Source of the DNA: Alteromonas sp. LOR
Lineage (GTDB): Bacteria; Pseudomonadota; Gammaproteobacteria; Enterobacterales; Alteromonadaceae
Reading direction: 5' to 3'
Assembly (NCBI RefSeq): GCF_000753865.1
Contig: NZ_JQFW01000015.1
Location: 140,866 to 204,865, forward strand
DNA length: 64,000 nucleotides
In this document: piece by piece, positions 16,522 to 25,902 of the stretch
How the letters are laid out: each line of letters begins with the position of its first letter
How positions within the stretch are numbered: the first letter of the stretch is position 1
Position numbers and translations under genes: made by a program
Notes under the pieces: generated by a model
What the model was told of the DNA's origin: nothing
The model's database searches: none
Seen by the model: only the letters and a program-made list of their open reading frames with translations

Positions 16522-18009
16522 CTAACGTGTGAAAAGAGCCATCATTTCCATGTGATGGGTATAAGGAAACATTTCCACTGCCCCTGCTTTTTTCATCAAG
16601 TATCCTCCCTGGATCAATACATTTGCATCTCTTGTAAAGGTGCTTGGGTTGCAAGAAACGTACACTATTGTGCTTGGTTTCGCATTAACTAATGCCTGAC
16701 AAACGGTTAAGGCGCCTTCTCTTGATGGGTCCAGCAAGACTTTGTCAAAGCCGTCATCAAGCGCGTCACTCACGTTTTTATTATTGCCTAAATCTAAATG
16801 CAGCCACTCTACGTTATCTACGCCCTGTTGTTGCGCATTTTCCTTAGCACGCTGCACCATTTCAGCCACCCCCTCCACGGCCTGAACAACCGCGCCGCGC
16901 TTTGCAATAGACAATGTAAAGTTGCCTAGACCACTAAACCAGTCGGCTATTCGCTCTTGAGGCTTCGGCGCGAGCCAAGACAACGCCTGCTCTATCATTT
17001 GGGTATTAACGGATTTATTGACCTGCACAAAATCGTTGGGCGCGGGGCTTAACGTGAATTCATCAAAACTACTCATCGTCAGTGCAGCCTCAAAGTGCAG
17101 TGGGTTAAACCGCCCTTTCTTGTTTTCCAGCACCACGTTTATACGCTCTTGCTTGGCAAACAAAGTGAGTTCACTGTATAGCTCGGGGCTAAGGGCTTTT
17201 GTATGCTTAATGGTTACCTGACACACGTTATCGCCAGCAAGTAGACCAATATGGCCGATGAACCTTGTGCTTTCACACCTTGATAGTACTGCCCGCAGCG
17301 GTGCGATAAGACGGCTTAACTCATCAACAAGTACGGGACAAGAGGTAATATCAACGATGTCGCTACTCGCCTGTGAGCGAAAACCTAGCTTGAGTTTATC
17401 CGCTCTTCTTGCGTCTAGTGCTAAACGCGCCTTTCGTCTGTAAGCTGGTTTATCGCCAGCAATCGGCGCTTGCCACACGCCATCTTCCATTGCCAATTGG
17501 CGCACCATCATCGACTTAAGCGCATTGTCTCGCTCTGTTAGGGCATGTTGAGCGTCTATATGTTGAAGCTGACACCCGCCGCATTGGTCAAACACAGGGC
17601 AAAATGGCGTTGATCTCATAGAAGATGGATGAGTTATTGTGGTCGCTTTTGCGTTTACCACATTCTTTTTTGCATGCAAAACGCTGATATCGCAGGTTTC
17701 ACCAGGTAGTGCGCCCTCGACAAAATGCACTGGTGTAGTTCGCGCTATTCCCTGTCCCATCCAATCTAGACTTTCTATGAGAAGTGGAGATTGAGTGTGA
17801 TTAGTAGCATGGCTTTCAGAAGAGTCATGTTCAGATGCATAGGCTTTAGCGTCTTTGGCTTTAGAGTTTTTGATTTTAGAGGCATTGGCTTTATCAGAAA
17901 AACGCAGGTTGGCTACCTGTGCATTAGCGCTGGTTTTACGTTTCAATGTTGGGGTACTAAACAGCCCGTTTTGTTTTTTGCCTTTTGCCGGCTTATTGGG
18001 GTTTGACAA
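16522..18009 (-). CDS. rlmD: 23S rRNA (uracil-1939-C5)-methyltransferase RlmD
   Basis: A 495-residue TrmA-family methyltransferase. A TRAM domain (about 73-128) is followed by the 4Fe-4S cysteines Cys137, Cys143 and Cys146 in CPVFDQCGGC, with a fourth in TSCPVL. The SAM domain has the motif LDPSREGA, and the catalytic cysteine is in VSCNPSTFTRD near the end. It methylates U1939 of 23S rRNA. It is about 60 residues longer than E. coli RlmD; the extra N-terminal stretch (1-70) is basic, low-complexity and repetitive (KAKDAKAYASE). The start is TTG at 18009 with GGAG upstream. Confidence 0.95.
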   Translation of the reverse strand: MSNPNKPAKGKKQNGLFSTPTLKRKTSANAQVANLRFSDKANASKIKNSKAKDAKAYASEHDSSESHATNHTQSPLLIESLDWMGQGIARTTPVHFVEGALPGETCDISVLHAKKNVVNAKATTITHPSSMRSTPFCPVFDQCGGCQLQHIDAQHALTERDNALKSMMVRQLAMEDGVWQAPIAGDKPAYRRKARLALDARRADKLKLGFRSQASSDIVDITSCPVLVDELSRLIAPLRAVLSRCESTRFIGHIGLLAGDNVCQVTIKHTKALSPELYSELTLFAKQERINVVLENKKGRFNPLHFEAALTMSSFDEFTLSPAPNDFVQVNKSVNTQMIEQALSWLAPKPQERIADWFSGLGNFTLSIAKRGAVVQAVEGVAEMVQRAKENAQQQGVDNVEWLHLDLGNNKNVSDALDDGFDKVLLDPSREGALTVCQALVNAKPSTIVYVSCNPSTFTRDANVLIQGGYLMKKAGAVEMFPYTHHMEMMALFTR

Positions 18010-18035
18010 GGAAAGCTCCGTAAGGAATTTATATT

Positions 18036-18416
18036 TTATGCTGATTCAAGAATAACAGTAGCAACAGCATAGTGCTGTTCATCAGAAATGCTAATAACGC
18101 TGTTGGTTATCCCACGCGCTTCGCAACGCGCCGCAAATTCACCATTAAACGCCAGTGTAGGCGCACCCAGCCCGTTGTTTTGAACCTCGATATGTTGCCA
18201 GCTTATCCCATTGCCGATACCTGTACCTAACGCTTTTACTGCTGCTTCTTTCGCTGCAAAGCGCTTGGCTAAAAATCGCTGTGGTGTGCGGTGCTGTTCA
18301 AACTGCTGCAGTTCGTTGGGGGTTAATACGCGCTTGGCAAGCCTCAGCATTGCTCCCTCGTCTTTACCTAAGCGCACAATTTCTACAATGTCGGTGCCTA
18401 ACCCTGCTATGGCCAC
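18036..18416 (-). CDS. acpS: Holo-[acyl-carrier-protein] synthase
   Basis: A 126-residue AcpS. The Mg2+-binding residues are Asp9 in GLGTDIVEI and Glu57 in FAAKEAAVKALG. It moves the phosphopantetheine arm from CoA to acyl carrier protein. The start is GTG at 18416 with an AAGG site. It follows pdxJ by about 100 bases on the same strand, the conserved recO-pdxJ-acpS order. Confidence 0.97.
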   Translation of the reverse strand: MAIAGLGTDIVEIVRLGKDEGAMLRLAKRVLTPNELQQFEQHRTPQRFLAKRFAAKEAAVKALGTGIGNGISWQHIEVQNNGLGAPTLAFNGEFAARCEARGITNSVISISDEQHYAVATVILESA

Positions 18417-18522
18417 TCAACTTTCCTTTTTCATAAAACCAAATAATAGGTATTAGACGGTGCTAGTGCTTACTATAAACTAAGCGCTCATACCAAATGA
18501 GTACCGCTAGCACCATACCCCA

Positions 18523-19260
18523 TTAAATACCGGCTCTTGCTTCCAACATAAGTTTGCGCATATCGGCAACGGCTGTGTGTAAGCCATCGAAGGCGGCGCG
18601 GGCAATAATGGCGTGTCCAATGTTAAGCTCTATTAGCTGCTTAATGGCGGCTATAGGTTTAACGTTGTGATAATGCAAACCGTGCCCTGCATTTACTTTT
18701 AGGCCCAAGCTATCGGCATACTCAATACCTTCAACCAATCGAGCGAGCTCTACTTCTTGTTGCTGCTCGTTTTCTGCCTCGGCATATTGACCCGTGTGAA
18801 TTTCAATATAAGGCGCTTTACAAGCTACCGCTGCATCAATTTGTGCTTTATCGGCATCGATAAACAGCGATACCTGAATGTTGGCTGCGGCAAGGCGCTT
18901 GCAGGCCGCTTTCATAACATCGAGGTTACCCGCTACGTCAAGGCCACCTTCTGTAGTTAGCTCTTCACGCTTTTCAGGCACAAGGCAACAAAATACAGGT
19001 TTCACTTCTTCAGCAATAGCCAGCATTTCATCAGTGACTGCCATTTCTAAATTTAGACGTGTATTGATAGTTTGAGCAAGAATTCTTACGTCTCTATCTT
19101 TAATGTGTCGGCGATCTTCACGAAGGTGAACCGTTATTCCATCGGCGCCCGCGCGCTCCGCGATGTCTGCTGCATGCACAGGGTCTGGGTAGTGTGTACC
19201 TCGTGCATTTCTCAGTGTTGCAATGTGATCAATGTTTACGCCTAACAAAATTGAGCTCAT
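18523..19260 (-). CDS. pdxJ: Pyridoxine 5'-phosphate synthase
   Basis: A 245-residue PdxJ (TIM barrel). Signature stretches are [16 protein letters not shown] at the start, [16 protein letters not shown] and, later, [12 protein letters not shown]. It condenses 3-amino-2-oxopropyl phosphate with deoxyxylulose 5-phosphate to give pyridoxine 5'-phosphate, the last step of DXP-dependent vitamin B6 synthesis. The partner enzyme pdxA is in the same window at 29497. Confidence 0.97.
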   Translation of the reverse strand: MSSILLGVNIDHIATLRNARGTHYPDPVHAADIAERAGADGITVHLREDRRHIKDRDVRILAQTINTRLNLEMAVTDEMLAIAEEVKPVFCCLVPEKREELTTEGGLDVAGNLDVMKAACKRLAAANIQVSLFIDADKAQIDAAVACKAPYIEIHTGQYAEAENEQQQEVELARLVEGIEYADSLGLKVNAGHGLHYHNVKPIAAIKQLIELNIGHAIIARAAFDGLHTAVADMRKLMLEARAGI

Positions 19261-19384
19261 ATACCTGCCTAATAAGTGATTATTTACGCGGTGAAGTGTA
19301 TCAAATTTTTGCTGATAATTAGATTGCTAACGGCTTGTGTTAACAGAAAATAATTTCTGCTCTCAGCTATTAAAACAGATCTCG

Positions 19385-20095
19385 CTAGCGTTTTGGCGCC
19401 ATACGGCTAAAAAGCTCTCTGCTTTTTAAGGGTTTGTCGCCAATTAATGGTCGCAGTAAATCACGACAAAGGACTTTCGCCACGCGTTTACTCAGTGGTG
19501 TGAACTCACCTTGTGCAAGGTCTAGTAAGGCCTCTCCTGGAAACCCTTTAAGATGTAATGCGTCTTCAGGAATAACCACAAACCCCGCTTCTGCTTGAAA
19601 GTTGTATTGGCGAGAGACTTCAACGGGAAGCTCGTATTCTACATCTAAGGTAAAATCGGGAAGTAGCCCCATTTCATCGAGAATGGCAAACTCGAATTGG
19701 CGCAGTGTTATCTCTACGTCGCCTTGCTCGCTCAATGACGCAAGTGCATCTTGATAGGCCTCAAAAACCAGGTCGCTTGCTAACCCAATAGGCATAATGC
19801 GATTGCAGAGTTCATTGACATACATGGCACAAAATAAGGTTGTACCGGGCAGAATAATGGAAGGAGCGGTACTTTCTACGTGGCGTAAGTTTTTTAATTC
19901 CGATTTGCCGCTAAGCTGAAGACGCAGCGCTTGAAAAGGCTGCAATAAACTTTTTTTGTCTGATTTACTATTTTTAACGCCTTTTGCTACAGCGCTAACC
20001 CTACCTTCTTCTAGGGTAAAAAAATCCACAATATAGCTGGTTTCTCGATAAGGACGACGGTGCAGTACGTACGCAGTTAACCATTCATTATTCAT
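19385..20095 (-). CDS. recO: DNA repair protein RecO
   Basis: A 236-residue RecO: N-terminal OB fold (AYVLHRRPYRETSYIVDFFT) and a helical C-terminal domain. It anneals SSB-coated DNA and loads RecA with RecR in the RecF pathway. No zinc-finger cysteine cluster is visible, in keeping with gammaproteobacterial RecO. No clear ribosome site precedes the ATG. The recO-pdxJ-acpS order is conserved; the era/rnc genes usually upstream are not here. Confidence 0.94.
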   Translation of the reverse strand: MNNEWLTAYVLHRRPYRETSYIVDFFTLEEGRVSAVAKGVKNSKSDKKSLLQPFQALRLQLSGKSELKNLRHVESTAPSIILPGTTLFCAMYVNELCNRIMPIGLASDLVFEAYQDALASLSEQGDVEITLRQFEFAILDEMGLLPDFTLDVEYELPVEVSRQYNFQAEAGFVVIPEDALHLKGFPGEALLDLAQGEFTPLSKRVAKVLCRDLLRPLIGDKPLKSRELFSRMAPKR

Positions 20096-20232
20096 TATTT
20101 TTCGCTCAACCGTAACGTCTTCAACGTGCCTACGTTAGTCTGTTCTAAGCCGTTTATGGCCGTTGTATGGCTTGTGTTTAACTTGAATTAACGGCGTTAA
20201 CTTATTTGATTAACTTAACCAGCCTAACTAAA

Positions 20233-20583
20233 TTAACTGCGTTTTACCCGAACCACCTTCATGGTTTCAAACTCAATACCGGCAACCTCTTCAACGTGTC
20301 GATAGTAGGTTAGGTTTACCCTAGCACCCGTGAGGGATTTATAATTGTGCTTGCGCCGATAAATAAAGGGCACATCAATGCCTTCTAACATAATAGTGTG
20401 CCGGATCCAGTCGCCGTCTTTTTCTTCCCGTTGAACGTGAGAGACCACTTTGGCGTTGTCCGTTTGATTAAGCTTGCTATGCTTTTCTACAAGCTTTTCT
20501 CTTTCGCTTTTCACCGTTTCCAACCTTTTATGCTTTGCTAATATAAGCTTCGCGCTGCTGGCCGCAGCCTGCGCAACAAACAC
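20233..20583 (-). CDS. Conserved-looking hypothetical protein, basic
   Basis: About 116 residues, starting at GTG 20583 with no evident ribosome site, 12 bases after recJ on the same strand. The first 50 residues are lysine-rich and helical (a likely coiled coil, LILAKHKRLETVKSEREKLVEK). The second half looks like a small beta-rich domain (YRRKHNYKSLTGARVNLTYY). No membrane segment or family was recognised. Tight spacing suggests it is translated after recJ and may relate to it, which is inference. Confidence 0.6.
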   Translation of the reverse strand: MFVAQAAASSAKLILAKHKRLETVKSEREKLVEKHSKLNQTDNAKVVSHVQREEKDGDWIRHTIMLEGIDVPFIYRRKHNYKSLTGARVNLTYYRHVEEVAGIEFETMKVVRVKRS

Positions 20584-20595
20584 TGCCGTTTGCTG

Positions 20596-22317
20596 CTATG
20601 CAGCATCAATCTGCTCAATGATAAGCTGCACAGACTCCTGACCGCGAAACACGTTAATATCGAGTCTATAGGCAATATGCACATTTTTCACCATGGCATT
20701 AGGCCACGTTTTTAAATCAACATTAAACGCAATGGCGTCGATTTCCGTGCCCTCTTTTGACTTAACAACCATTTTTAGGTGTTTTTGCCCTACCAATCGC
20801 TGATCGACCAACTGAAATTCACCATCAAAAAGCGGCGACTCAAAGCCCTGTCCGAAGGGTCCTGCTTGACGCAGCATATGGGCAAATGGCAATGATAACT
20901 CCTCTGTGCCCAAGTCTCCGTCGGATAACAGTGCATGCGCAGTGTCGAGTTTGTCCATGTGAGCCTGAGTAATGTCCACAAAAGCTTGTTCAAATTCAGC
21001 TAGCTTAGCTACCGGTAAACTTAACCCTGCCGCCATCGCGTGGCCGCCAAACTTATCAATAACATTGGGGTATCGGGTGTTAACTTCATCAAGCACGTCT
21101 CGAATATGCACCCCCGGGATAGAGCGAGCCGAGCCTTTAATCACCGCGTCATCTTGATGAGCAAAGGCAATAACGGGTTTTAAATACTTTTCTTTTAATC
21201 GCCCTGCCACAATGCCGATGACCCCCTGGTGGAAGTCTGCGCGATATACAACCAGCGCTGCAGGCATATCGCCTTCATCAATTGACATTTTTTCTAGTGC
21301 TTCTTCAGCCTGCGCCTTCATGCCTGTCTCTATTTCTCGACGCTCTTTATTTAACGCGTCAAGTTCAGCGGCAATCATTCTCGCTTGAATCTTATCGTCT
21401 TCTAGCAAGCAGGCAATGCCTTGCGACATGTCGTCTAAACGCCCAGCGGCATTTAAACGTGGGCCAACAACAAATCCTAAGTCGGTAGAAGTCAGATGTG
21501 AACACTCTCTATTAGCAACTTCCACCAGCGCCTTTATACCCGGTCGACATTTACCGGCGCGTATGCGCTGTAAACCTTGGTGAACCAGAATTCGATTGTT
21601 TTTATCAAGAACCACCACATCGGCCACCGTGCCTACGGCAACAATATCAAGTAGTGTGGCTAAGTTTGGGGGTACTACACCGCTGCGTTCAAAGTAACCG
21701 CGTTGCTGTAACTCAGCCTTAATGGCCAGCATAATGTAAAAAGAAACGCCAACACCGGCCAAATTTTTTGATGGGAAGGTACAGCCGGGTTGGTTCGGGT
21801 TAACAATGGCATCAGCAGGCGGAAGTGTATCGCCAGGCAAATGATGGTCGGTAACGATTACCTCTAAGCCTTTTTCTTTAGCATGGGTGACACCGTCGAT
21901 ACAGGAAATACCATTATCCACGGTAACAATAACGTCGGCATCCCGCTCTATGGCCACATCGACGATAGGCACACTTAAGCCGTAACCAAAATCAAAGCGG
22001 TTGGGAACCAAATAATCGATATTGTTAAAGCCCATTAGCCTCATTGATAACAAGCATACGGCGATGCTGGTTGCCCCATCGGCATCGAAGTCTCCAACAA
22101 TAATAATACGCTTATTCTGCTCTACTGCATCAGCAAGCAGCGCAGCACCAGCTTCTATTCCTTTTAGGGCTTTGTAATGGGTAAGCCCTTTAAGGCCATT
22201 TTCAAGTTCATCGGTATGACTGACTTGCCTGCCTCTATAAATTCTATCGATAACAGGATGTAACTGTGAACTAAGCATATTCGGGCTTAACTCTCGGCGC
22301 ACAATAGGCAATATCAT
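20596..22317 (-). CDS. recJ: Single-stranded-DNA-specific exonuclease RecJ
   Basis: A 573-residue RecJ, close to the E. coli 577. DHH phosphoesterase motifs are visible: GDFDADGATS, TVDNGIS, VTDHHLPGD and GPRLNAAGRLD. The DHHA1 domain follows with GGHAMAAGLSL. It degrades single-stranded DNA 5' to 3' in RecF recombination and mismatch repair. The xerD-dsbC-recJ order matches other gammaproteobacteria, though here about 308 bases without a gene separate dsbC and recJ. Confidence 0.96.
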   Translation of the reverse strand: MILPIVRRELSPNMLSSQLHPVIDRIYRGRQVSHTDELENGLKGLTHYKALKGIEAGAALLADAVEQNKRIIIVGDFDADGATSIAVCLLSMRLMGFNNIDYLVPNRFDFGYGLSVPIVDVAIERDADVIVTVDNGISCIDGVTHAKEKGLEVIVTDHHLPGDTLPPADAIVNPNQPGCTFPSKNLAGVGVSFYIMLAIKAELQQRGYFERSGVVPPNLATLLDIVAVGTVADVVVLDKNNRILVHQGLQRIRAGKCRPGIKALVEVANRECSHLTSTDLGFVVGPRLNAAGRLDDMSQGIACLLEDDKIQARMIAAELDALNKERREIETGMKAQAEEALEKMSIDEGDMPAALVVYRADFHQGVIGIVAGRLKEKYLKPVIAFAHQDDAVIKGSARSIPGVHIRDVLDEVNTRYPNVIDKFGGHAMAAGLSLPVAKLAEFEQAFVDITQAHMDKLDTAHALLSDGDLGTEELSLPFAHMLRQAGPFGQGFESPLFDGEFQLVDQRLVGQKHLKMVVKSKEGTEIDAIAFNVDLKTWPNAMVKNVHIAYRLDINVFRGQESVQLIIEQIDAA

Positions 22318-22625
22318 GAGGTACCACTAAGTAATGAAGCGTTGTTTCGAGGTATCGATTCTATCGCAGAGGTAGAAAGGGGTACAGTGATTCAATGAAA
22401 CCAGTGTGCCTTGCCATTTAAATTTAAATTTAACGCGGACTCACTTCGCAGCATAAGTCTAAAACACGTGATGAAGAACCGTGACATTGGGTGATCAAAA
22501 ATCTGAGGCATCAAAAAGAAGTTAGAGAACTGAAAGATGACAAAGCGGGAAAGACTCCCGCACTGTCACTGTTTATTTACGAGCATTGCTTTTTGACGAG
22601 CGCAGCTTATTAACAGGCTCTACTA
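22318..22625. other. Intergenic region between dsbC and recJ
   Basis: About 308 bases without a gene. The one structure seen is an interrupted hairpin at 22538-22568 (TGACA, GCGGGA / TCCCGC, TGTCA), close to the dsbC end and possibly its terminator. It lacks a strong T-run, so that is uncertain. The presumed recJ promoter must also lie here. Confidence 0.5.
22538..22568 (-). terminator. Possible dsbC terminator hairpin
   Basis: Stem of TGACA plus GCGGGA pairing with TCCCGC plus TGTCA around a five-base loop, with a small symmetric internal loop. Only a short, broken T-rich stretch follows in the - sense. Confidence 0.4.
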
Positions 22626-23348
22626 TTAACCCGCTTGCTCTAAAGCGCTGACAATAAGTGAGGCTGGTTGGTAACCAGGAATAAGTGAGCCATCTGGTAA
22701 AATAATGTTAGGAGTGCCGTTTACACCAAGTTTCTGACCGAGCTTATATTGCTCAGCCACTTTGTTTTTACACGTAGCCGATGCAACATTGTCGCCGGCT
22801 TTTGCATTGGTCAGGGCTTGCTGAGGATTCTTAGCACACCATACCGACACCATGTCATCATAATTTTCGCTGTTTAGCCCGGCGCGAGGAAAAGCTAAAT
22901 AGTTTACCGTAATACCGTTGTCGTTTAACTCGCCAATTTCATTGTGAAGCTTGCGGCAGTAACCACAGGTGATATCGGTAAACACTGATATCACGTGCTT
23001 CTCATTTTTGGCTTTAAATGTGATAGACGACGCTTCCATTTCTTCTACGCCTTTAAGTCTTAACGACGTCATTGCTGCCTCGGTCTCATCTCGCATCCCT
23101 TCATCGATATTGAGCACGCGAGCTTGAATAAGAAACTGACCATCATCGCTGATGTAGAAAAAGCCTCTGTCTGTAGAAACTTGAACTAAACCAGGAACAG
23201 GGGAATCGGCAATTGAATCTACGGTTAAGCCTAATACTGAGCTAAGTTTTTGTTGAATTGCGGCGTCATCGGCAGCCTGACTAACACTACTCATCATGAC
23301 TGCTGCAACAGCGATGGCGTTAATTGCGATGTTTTTTACTACTTTCAC
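22626..23348 (-). CDS. dsbC: Thiol:disulfide interchange protein DsbC
   Basis: About 240 residues. A signal peptide ends SQA, giving a mature start ADDAAIQQKL like E. coli DsbC. An N-terminal dimerisation domain precedes a thioredoxin-like domain with the active site CGYC (Cys128 and Cys131). Two further cysteines (WCAKN and TCKNK) form the structural disulfide. DsbC isomerises wrong disulfides in the periplasm. GTG at 23348 is preferred because GGAGAAG precedes it with good spacing and it gives a normal signal peptide; the longer TTG frame at 23363 would begin within that ribosome site. LptD, encoded at 25903, is a known DsbC client in E. coli. Confidence 0.95.
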   Translation of the reverse strand: MKVVKNIAINAIAVAAVMMSSVSQAADDAAIQQKLSSVLGLTVDSIADSPVPGLVQVSTDRGFFYISDDGQFLIQARVLNIDEGMRDETEAAMTSLRLKGVEEMEASSITFKAKNEKHVISVFTDITCGYCRKLHNEIGELNDNGITVNYLAFPRAGLNSENYDDMVSVWCAKNPQQALTNAKAGDNVASATCKNKVAEQYKLGQKLGVNGTPNIILPDGSLIPGYQPASLIVSALEQAG

Positions 23349-23591
23349 TTTAGACTTCTCCAATTGGACTCACATGGCCGCGGATGATGGTTGACGCTGG
23401 CGCAGTTTATGCGGCACGTCGCAACGACGCATTATAAAAATGTGGTTCTGACCCCATTTATTTTTTTAATCGTACCATAGGCGGTTGGAATTAAGGTAGG
23501 TGGAAGCATCCGTTTGTCGCGACTTTTGCCTGTTCCACAGCTTTCGGTACGACTCACCTTTCAGCTAACCTGTTTCACTCTCTATGCACTG

Positions 23592-24518
23592 CTACCCTCT
23601 CGGGTGGTGGCTGTGAATGAGCGTTTGCAGTCGTTCGGTGGCAACGTGGGTGTATATTTGCGTTGTCGATAAATCGCTGTGCCCTAATAGCATTTGTACC
23701 ACTCTTAAATCAGCGCCGTGATTTAAAAGGTGAGTGGCAAAAGCGTGTCTTAATGTGTGGGGAGACAAGTGCTGCTCTATTCCCGCTTTCACCGCATAAT
23801 ATTTAATACGATGCCAAAAGGTCTGACGGGTCATTTGCTGCCCTCGGCGACTTAAAAACACCACGTCAGATTGCTTGGTAGCCAGCATAGGCCTTGCCGT
23901 TTTGATGTACACTAAAAGCCACTCGATGGCCTCTTCGCCAAGGGGCACTAAGCGCTCTTTATCGCCCTTACCGACTACGCGAACCACGCCTTGCTGCAAA
24001 CTTATCTGATCCATGGTCAGCCCAATTAGCTCACTCACTCGAAGGCCAGTGGCATACAGCACTTCAAGCATACTCTTATCTCGACACTCGATAGGATCGT
24101 CAGTGAGCGGCGCTGCCAATAGGTCTTCCACTTGCTGTTCGCTGAGAGAAGTCGGCAATGATTTGGGCGTTTTGGGGTTAGACAGGGTCGACACTGGGCT
24201 GTCTACGCGAACCTGTTTAGCAATCAAAAAGACATAGAACGACCTAATAGCGCTTAACGCCCGCTGAGTACTTCGACTCGATAGGCCTTGTTCGTAGCGG
24301 TAGGCTAAATAGTCTTGAAGCTGCTCAGTAGTGACAACAGCAAGGTCTTTAACTCCCTCGTTGTTAAAGTAAATTGCGAGTTTTTTTAAGTCGGTTCGGT
24401 AACTTTGCTGGGTATGCTCAGATAGTCCTTTCTCTAACCACAGCATCTCAATAAAATTATCAATGTGCGCTTGGCTAGCGGCAGGCACATAGGTTAACTG
24501 TCTTGTTGTCTGTGTCAT
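23592..24518 (-). CDS. xerD: Tyrosine recombinase XerD
   Basis: A 308-residue tyrosine recombinase. Catalytic residues are Arg160 (ATGLRVSEL), Lys184, His254 and Arg257 (HTLRHAF), His280 (LLGHSDLS) and the nucleophile Tyr289 (TQIYTHV). With XerC it resolves chromosome dimers at dif under FtsK control. Position next to dsbC and recJ identifies it as XerD rather than XerC. Confidence 0.95.
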   Translation of the reverse strand: MTQTTRQLTYVPAASQAHIDNFIEMLWLEKGLSEHTQQSYRTDLKKLAIYFNNEGVKDLAVVTTEQLQDYLAYRYEQGLSSRSTQRALSAIRSFYVFLIAKQVRVDSPVSTLSNPKTPKSLPTSLSEQQVEDLLAAPLTDDPIECRDKSMLEVLYATGLRVSELIGLTMDQISLQQGVVRVVGKGDKERLVPLGEEAIEWLLVYIKTARPMLATKQSDVVFLSRRGQQMTRQTFWHRIKYYAVKAGIEQHLSPHTLRHAFATHLLNHGADLRVVQMLLGHSDLSTTQIYTHVATERLQTLIHSHHPRG

Positions 24519-24614
24519 GGAAATATCACAATAGCGTTAGCATTTGAAAACCTCAAAAAAAGCCCATCAAAAGCACCGTCTAAGTCCCCGTTTGAAAACG
24601 CACTGCACGCCATA

Positions 24615-25490
24615 TTAAAAGTCACGTCGCTGTTTAATAAGCTCATAGGCAGACTGAATATCCTGCGCTTTTTTCTTTGCAATCTCCATGGCTTGTTCAG
24701 GTAAACCTTTTGAAATCAGCTTATCCGGGTGATGCTCTGACATTCGCTTGCGGTAGGCCCGTTTAATGGTTTTTTCATCGTCTGATGCGCTAACGCCTAA
24801 AATACGATAGGCATCATCGAGGGTCTGCTGCGCGGAATAAGGCGCTTGCTGCTGGCGTGAATGCTGACGTCTACCGTTTGCTTGTCCTCGCTGGCCTCCT
24901 TGCTGTCCTTCCCGCTGGCGAAAGCGAAGCTCAGCTTCAAACATAGAAATTAAGTAGTCGAGGTCACGACGTCTAAAACCAAGAGGCTTAGCGACTTTTT
25001 CAAGCACCACATATTCTTCTTGTGAAAGCTGGCCGTCGGCAAATGCAGCTTGGATCAAAATCTCCAAAAACACTTGTAGAATATCTCGTCGACCATGCGT
25101 TGCCTCATAAAAGCCCTTGAGCATATCGGCAAGCGGAAAGTCTCGTGCTTTCGCTTCTCTGAATGCATCTTGGGCCTCGCGACGGGCATCACCGGTTAAC
25201 TGCATTTCATCCATTAGCGAAGTGGCTATCTGAATTTCTCTGTCTGTCACTTTCCCATCAGACTTTGCGAGATGTCCAAGGGCACTAAACAAACTATGAA
25301 AGAATATGGCCTGCTGTTTGAGGGAGTTTTGGTCGCTGAAGAATCGGCCAAAGCCACCCATTCTATTGAAGTTTTGGCTGTAGGCTTTGTCGAAGAAGTG
25401 GCCAACCACTAACCCTAAAACGATGCCAAGAAAATGTTTCAAAAACATGAAACCAAAGAGGGCTCCGAGAACCTTACCCCAAAAAGACAT
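24615..25490 (-). CDS. djlA: Co-chaperone DjlA (membrane-anchored DnaJ-like)
   Basis: About 291 residues. A single N-terminal membrane anchor (VLGALFGFMFLKHFLGIVLGL) is followed by a TerB-like helical domain (about 45-190), a Gln/Arg-rich linker, and a C-terminal J domain with the HPD motif in SEHHPDKLIS. DjlA stimulates DnaK at the inner membrane. ATG at 25490 is chosen over an upstream in-frame start at 25583 because AGGAG is well spaced and the family begins at the membrane helix. Confidence 0.95.
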   Translation of the reverse strand: MSFWGKVLGALFGFMFLKHFLGIVLGLVVGHFFDKAYSQNFNRMGGFGRFFSDQNSLKQQAIFFHSLFSALGHLAKSDGKVTDREIQIATSLMDEMQLTGDARREAQDAFREAKARDFPLADMLKGFYEATHGRRDILQVFLEILIQAAFADGQLSQEEYVVLEKVAKPLGFRRRDLDYLISMFEAELRFRQREGQQGGQRGQANGRRQHSRQQQAPYSAQQTLDDAYRILGVSASDDEKTIKRAYRKRMSEHHPDKLISKGLPEQAMEIAKKKAQDIQSAYELIKQRRDF

Positions 25491-25828
25491 TAAATTGCGC
25501 TCCTGTAGTGCTACCTTTGGCAACATCAGCTTTGTGATTTTCACAACAACTATATCAAAGACATGCCTACAGTGAAGCAGCAATGTTTGATGTATTTGCC
25601 GTTCTTAGAGGGTTATTGTGTGTAAAACGCCCTACTTCAACCTAAAAATGCGTATTATTGTGATATTTTTTTGGGCGAACGGTTGGTAATTGGTTCAGAA
25701 GTGCTTAGAATTGACCGGCTGTAGTCTACATTAAACGTTGGCGGTCTCTCGACAGTGTATCGACAGTCTTTCAACTTGGCCCGCTGCGTTTAAAACGTCT
25801 GCCGCCAGCACATTTTAAACACAGCACC

Positions 25829-25855
25829 GAACTTAAAAAGACCTACAGCGTCTTA
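25829..25855 (+). promoter_or_regulatory. Putative sigma-E promoter of lptD-surA
   Basis: GAACTT (25829-25834), a 16-base spacer, then TCTTA (25851-25855) resemble the sigma-E consensus GGAACTT-N16-TCTAA. It lies 48 bases before lptD, whose E. coli homologue (with surA) is sigma-E controlled. The rest of 25491-25828 shows no gene. Confidence 0.5.
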
Positions 25856-25902
25856 TATGGGGTTAAACGCATTATATTATTTAACAGGCCGCCTTTTTAC
25901 GC

